Shown in pieces: positions 60,645 to 64,000 of a stretch of DNA of 64,000 nt; the stretch's first letter is position 1, and each line of letters starts with the position of its first letter. The stretch is from JANXQG01 sp963709175 (GTDB lineage: Bacteria > Planctomycetota > Planctomycetia > Pirellulales > Thermoguttaceae), in contig CAVPVK010000007.1 in the NCBI GenBank assembly GCA_963709175.1, forward strand, positions 310,001 to 374,000, written 5' to 3'. Below the pieces are notes generated by a model, which was not told the origin of the DNA, did not search any database, and was given only the letters and a program-made list of their open reading frames with translations. The position numbers and the translations under genes were made by a program.

Positions 60645-63615
60645 ATGATCAGACAAGGCACAACGGTTCCGAAACTCCATCCCTGTGGCCGCTTCACGGC
60701 AAGCCGGGTAGTCTTGGCAGCGGTGATCCTGCTTTCTGCCGCCGCGGCGCCGCCGGGCACCATGCTTGCACGGTCGGCATCGGCCGCCGAAGACGGTTTT
60801 GCAACGGTGGACCTGCGGCCCATCGTCAATATGGATTGGCGCGACGAACGTTGGGGCGACGGCAAAGGCTGGACTAACCAGGGCGACAACGACATGCGCG
60901 GCATCGAAACCGGCCGCCGCGAGTTGCTCGGTATTCCTTTCGACCTGATCGATGCCGGGAAAAACAGCCATAAGGCGGTGCTCGTGCTGGGATCGAAGCA
61001 GTTCCGCCTCGGCCCTCAAACGGCCACCGCCACCTTAGGCCGCAAGGCCCGCAGCCTCTACTTCCTTCACGCCGCCGCCTGGTCGGGCAGCCACATGGCC
61101 GACTACATCGTTCACTATGACGACGGATCGAAGATCGAAATCCCCATCCGGGACCAAGAGGAGATAATGAATTGGTGGGGTCCGACGCACGGGCCAAAGT
61201 ACCGCGCCGCGCTCCATATACCCAATGCGCAGTGCGACGACGTTGGACTGCTGCTCTTCGGTTGGGACAATCCCAATCCGGAGAAGGTCATCAAGTCGAT
61301 CGAGTTCAAGAGCCGCATGACCGACGGGGTGGTGGTGGTGACGGCCGTGACGACTTCCGACAAGCCGGTGCGGCTGCCCGATCCCAAGGACATCCCCGTG
61401 CCTGACTACCTGAGGAGCGACCTGGAGACGTTGGACAAGAGCCAGTGGTTTCCCGTCGACGTCGTGGAAGACAAGTTCGAGGCGACGCCCATCGACCAGT
61501 CGGCGGGCCTCGACGCTCCTGCGGGAAAGCATGGTTTCATGAAGACCGTGAACGGCCGTTGGGCCTTCGACGACGGCACACCCGTTCGCCTGGTGGCCAC
61601 CATGCAAGGCACGCCGGGCAACAAGCAGGAATCGGAGAAAATGGCCCGCTGGCTGGCCAAGTACGGCTTCAACATGGTTCGCATCGGCCACCTGGTGACG
61701 GGGCCTGGCGGCGACTCGGCCGTCGATTGGAGCCAAGCTGACAGCGGGCACCTCAACCCCAAGGTGATGGACCAGCTCGACTACTTCGTGGCGGAGCTGG
61801 CCAAGCGCGGCATCTACAGCCGCCTGACCATGCTCTGGTACCGCAAGCTCAAGAAGGCCGACGGCGCCGAGGCCTTTGATGAATCGGTCGCCTTTGCCGA
61901 CCAGCGGGAGCATCGTACGCGCAAGCCGGGTGAAGAAGGCGTCCTGGACTCCGTCGGCATCACCTTCTTCGACCGCAAGGTCATGCAGGCCAATATCGAC
62001 CTGGAAAAGGCGATCATGACGCACCAAAACCCCTACCGCGGCAACAAACCGTACGGCGCGGACCCGGCCATTTGCCAGATCGAGGTGACCAATGAAGACG
62101 GTGTTTTCTTCTACACCATCGATGGCATCGCGCCGCATTATGCCAAGGAGCTGGACCGCCTGTGGGCCGAGTGGCTTTTAAAAAAGTACGGCTCCCGCGA
62201 GAAACTGGCCATGGCTTGGGGCAAAGACCTGGCTGGCGACGAACGCCTTGATACCGCGGCCGTGAAACGACTTCCGATCTGGCAGTTCAACAAGGTGCCG
62301 GACAAATTAGCGGCACGCGCCGGCGACCAGTTGCGGTTTTACTGCGAACTGAACAACGGCTACTTCAACCGCACCAAGGAGGCGCTGCGGGCGGCCGGCG
62401 TGAAGCAGCCGATCTGCGGGTCCGGTTGGTTCGGCGTGGGCCTGGGCTTCTATCCCGAACTCTACTCCAATGTGCCGCGGAATGGACTACATCGATCGCC
62501 ACCACTACTACGGCGGCGGGCCGGGCGGCTGGCAGATCTTGCCGGGGCTGATGTTCAACGACGAGTGCGCCTTGAAGGAGCCCAAGCACCTCTTGAAACT
62601 CAGCCAGGAGCGGGTGCTGGGCATGCCGTACACGATTTCGGAATGGGCCAACGTGCTGCCAAACCAGTGGCGTCTAGAGGCGCCGCCGCTGATGGCCTTC
62701 TACGGCAACTGCCTCAACGGCTGGGACGCTCCCATCCACTTTGCCCTGGAGGGAGGGCCTGGAGGTTTCACGCGGTTCCTCAAATGGATGTGGCCGGTCA
62801 ACGAGCCCTCGACAGCCTGCCAGTATCCGGCCCTGTCGCAGGTCATCCGCCGCGGCGACGTCAAGGAAGGCGATTTGGTGTTCGTCCGCAAGCTCTCGGA
62901 GAACAAGATCTTCAGCGGCCGGCCCTTGCAGGACGTGGCGATCAAGTTCGACATCTCGGGCCCCTATGAAATGTCAGCCGAGCAGGGCCTCAACGCCCGC
63001 AGCCTGGCCGCTTATTACGCGGCCGCGGTGGGGAAGACGGGCGTCCGTTTCCTGCCTGATGATCAGCCCGACTTCTCCGTCGACCTGAGTCGGTACCTCA
63101 ACGTGCAGAAGCAGGAAATCCGCTCGGCCACCGGCGAGCTTTACTGGAATTACGGCCAGGGCTACGTGACAGCCAACACTCCGCGCACGCAGGCGGCCGT
63201 CGGGTTCCTCGGCCCAGCGTCTGTGAAACTCGCCGACTGCGAGATCCGAGTTTCGAACCTCATCGCCTCGGTGCTGGTGGTCTCGTGGGACGGCTTGCCC
63301 CTGAAGCAAAGCCGGCACATCCTCATAACGGCGGTAGGACGCAGCCGGAATACCGACATGGCCTACAGCCGCGGGGGCCGGCGGCTGTTGGCGATCGGAA
63401 AGCCACCGGTGCTGTTGGAAGGAGTGGGCGGGGAAGTGGCCCTCGGCCGCGATCCGCATCCTGGAATACAGGGTACTTGCCGCTGCATCGTCAGCGCCTT
63501 GTCGCCCTACGGCTATAAGACGGCCGATGTGCAACCGGTCATCCAGACGCAGGCGATCGTGGTCCCCATGGACGGCCGAAACAAGGCCGCCTATTACGAC
63601 GTGCGATTCGAATAG
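60645..63615 (+). CDS. Secreted glycoside-hydrolase-like protein, one frameshift
   Basis: Start ATG 60645 with AAGGAG upstream; a signal peptide follows an extended N-region (ASRVVLAAVILLSAAAAPPG). Residues 50-270 form a beta-sandwich (IVNMDWRDERWGDGKGW, GKNSHKAVLVLGSKQFRL). A TIM-barrel region follows (RLVATMQGTPGNKQESEKMA, KYGFNMVRIGHL, AICQIEVTNEDGVFFYTID with an N-E pair expected for the acid/base, and YGSREKLAMAWGKDL). The frame breaks near 62475, in the middle of an otherwise continuous barrel, and resumes as MDYIDRHHYYGGGPGGWQIL, with TISEWANVLPNQWRLEAPP as candidate nucleophile strand, to the stop at 63615. About 990 residues. GH family not assigned; clan A-like is inferred. Confidence 0.78.
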
Positions 63616-63772
63616 GAGTGGAGATTCTCAGCCGCCTGGCTTGCCAAAGCGGCTTGGATACTGCTTAGCGGAGTCTCCCCGGCCGTGCTAGGCTGCCGCT
63701 TGGAATCGATGTTCGCCTGCGGTTGATCGGCAGGAATTGCGATATTGGCAATACCCGCCTGGGCGCCATCGC

Positions 63773-64000
63773 TTACGGTAGCCGCGTCACGCCCGCGTAA
63801 GGATAGGTTCTCACTGTCTCCCAGGCGATTTTCTTGTAGACCGCGTCCTGTTGTGGAGTGAGTTTGGTCATGCTCTCGGGCAACTTCACCTTGTCGGGCG
63901 GTTCCTTGTAGAAGCAACAGTAGAGCACCAACGAAACGAAGTAGCGGCCTGGTTCTGTCAGGTGCACCGCGACGCCCTGCCCTTTCTCGTTCTTCTCGGC
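63773..64000 (-). CDS. C-terminal end of a protein running out of the window
   Basis: Open from the window edge to the stop at 63773; the start lies outside. The 75 visible residues include VAVHLTEPGRYFVSLVLYCC, YKEPPDKVKLPES and AVYKKIAWETVRTYPYAGVT. A His in a VHLTEPGRYF-like strand followed by a helical end resembles the C-terminus of SGNH/DUF4886-type esterases, in which that His is catalytic. The assignment is tentative. It converges with the glycoside-hydrolase-like gene; the 158 bases between show no clear terminator. Confidence 0.45.
   Translation of the reverse strand, partial: AEKNEKGQGVAVHLTEPGRYFVSLVLYCCFYKEPPDKVKLPESMTKLTPQQDAVYKKIAWETVRTYPYAGVTRLP

Overview
The window reads as a high-GC chromosome segment from a Planctomycetota bacterium (Pirellulales-like), or failing that another PVC-group lineage. 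This is inferred from gene content: giant secreted autotransporter-associated beta-strand repeat (PATR) proteins ending in PEP-CTERM anchors, Tat-exported Gfo/Idh/MocA oxidoreductases, a PmoA-like (DUF6807) protein, a rhamnosidase, DUF4139 paralogues and DUF1565-type beta-helix proteins. No rRNA, CRISPR array or complete insertion sequence is visible.

Layout. 1-6.6 kb: the 3' part of an alpha-L-rhamnosidase, an HtrA-like protease, a frameshifted esterase/SMP-30-like fusion and a secreted unknown. 6.7-22.4 kb: two minus-strand PATR/PEP-CTERM genes, one of about 1,557 residues and one of about 3,580 residues interrupted by two single-base shifts. 22.5-25.4 kb: a LacI-family regulator and a thioredoxin-fold protein whose redox motif is CINS instead of CxxC. 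26.0-29.2 kb: an operon of Gfo/Idh/MocA oxidoreductase, PmoA-like protein and uroporphyrinogen-decarboxylase-like methyltransferase. 29.5-39.1 kb: a 9.5-kb integrative element in the 3' half of tRNA-Ser(UGA), bounded by 57-bp direct repeats, with a tyrosine integrase, a Prim-Pol/D5-type primase-helicase, a Toprim protein, small DNA-binding proteins and a probable structured RNA. 39.4-49.5 kb: a PATR gene stub, a small conserved-looking protein, two parallel beta-helix proteins, a DUF4184 membrane protein and an intact cobalamin-dependent methionine synthase. 49.5-56.7 kb: four consecutive DUF4139-like paralogues on the minus strand and a decayed secreted gene. 56.9-64 kb: two Tat-exported oxidoreductases, a secreted unknown, a large glycoside-hydrolase-like protein and the end of another gene.

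Functionally the chromosomal part fits a polysaccharide-degrading, surface-elaborate lifestyle: glycosidases and beta-helix proteins outside the cytoplasm, oxidoreductases acting on released sugars, and PATR proteins displaying lectin-like domains at the surface. The element looks like a self-replicating satellite or island: integrase next to the tRNA, replication initiator in the middle, accessory genes between.

Many genes are split by single-base shifts that keep coding sense on both sides, at least 40 in the window. They cluster in the integrative element and the DUF4139 array, while metH and several other genes of comparable length are intact. Most are probably consensus errors; such genes are reported here as one locus with approximate shift points. 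The main candidates for something undescribed are the integrative element, the DUF4139 array, and a palindromic repeat with an invariant 16-nt loop found twice beside PATR sequences.
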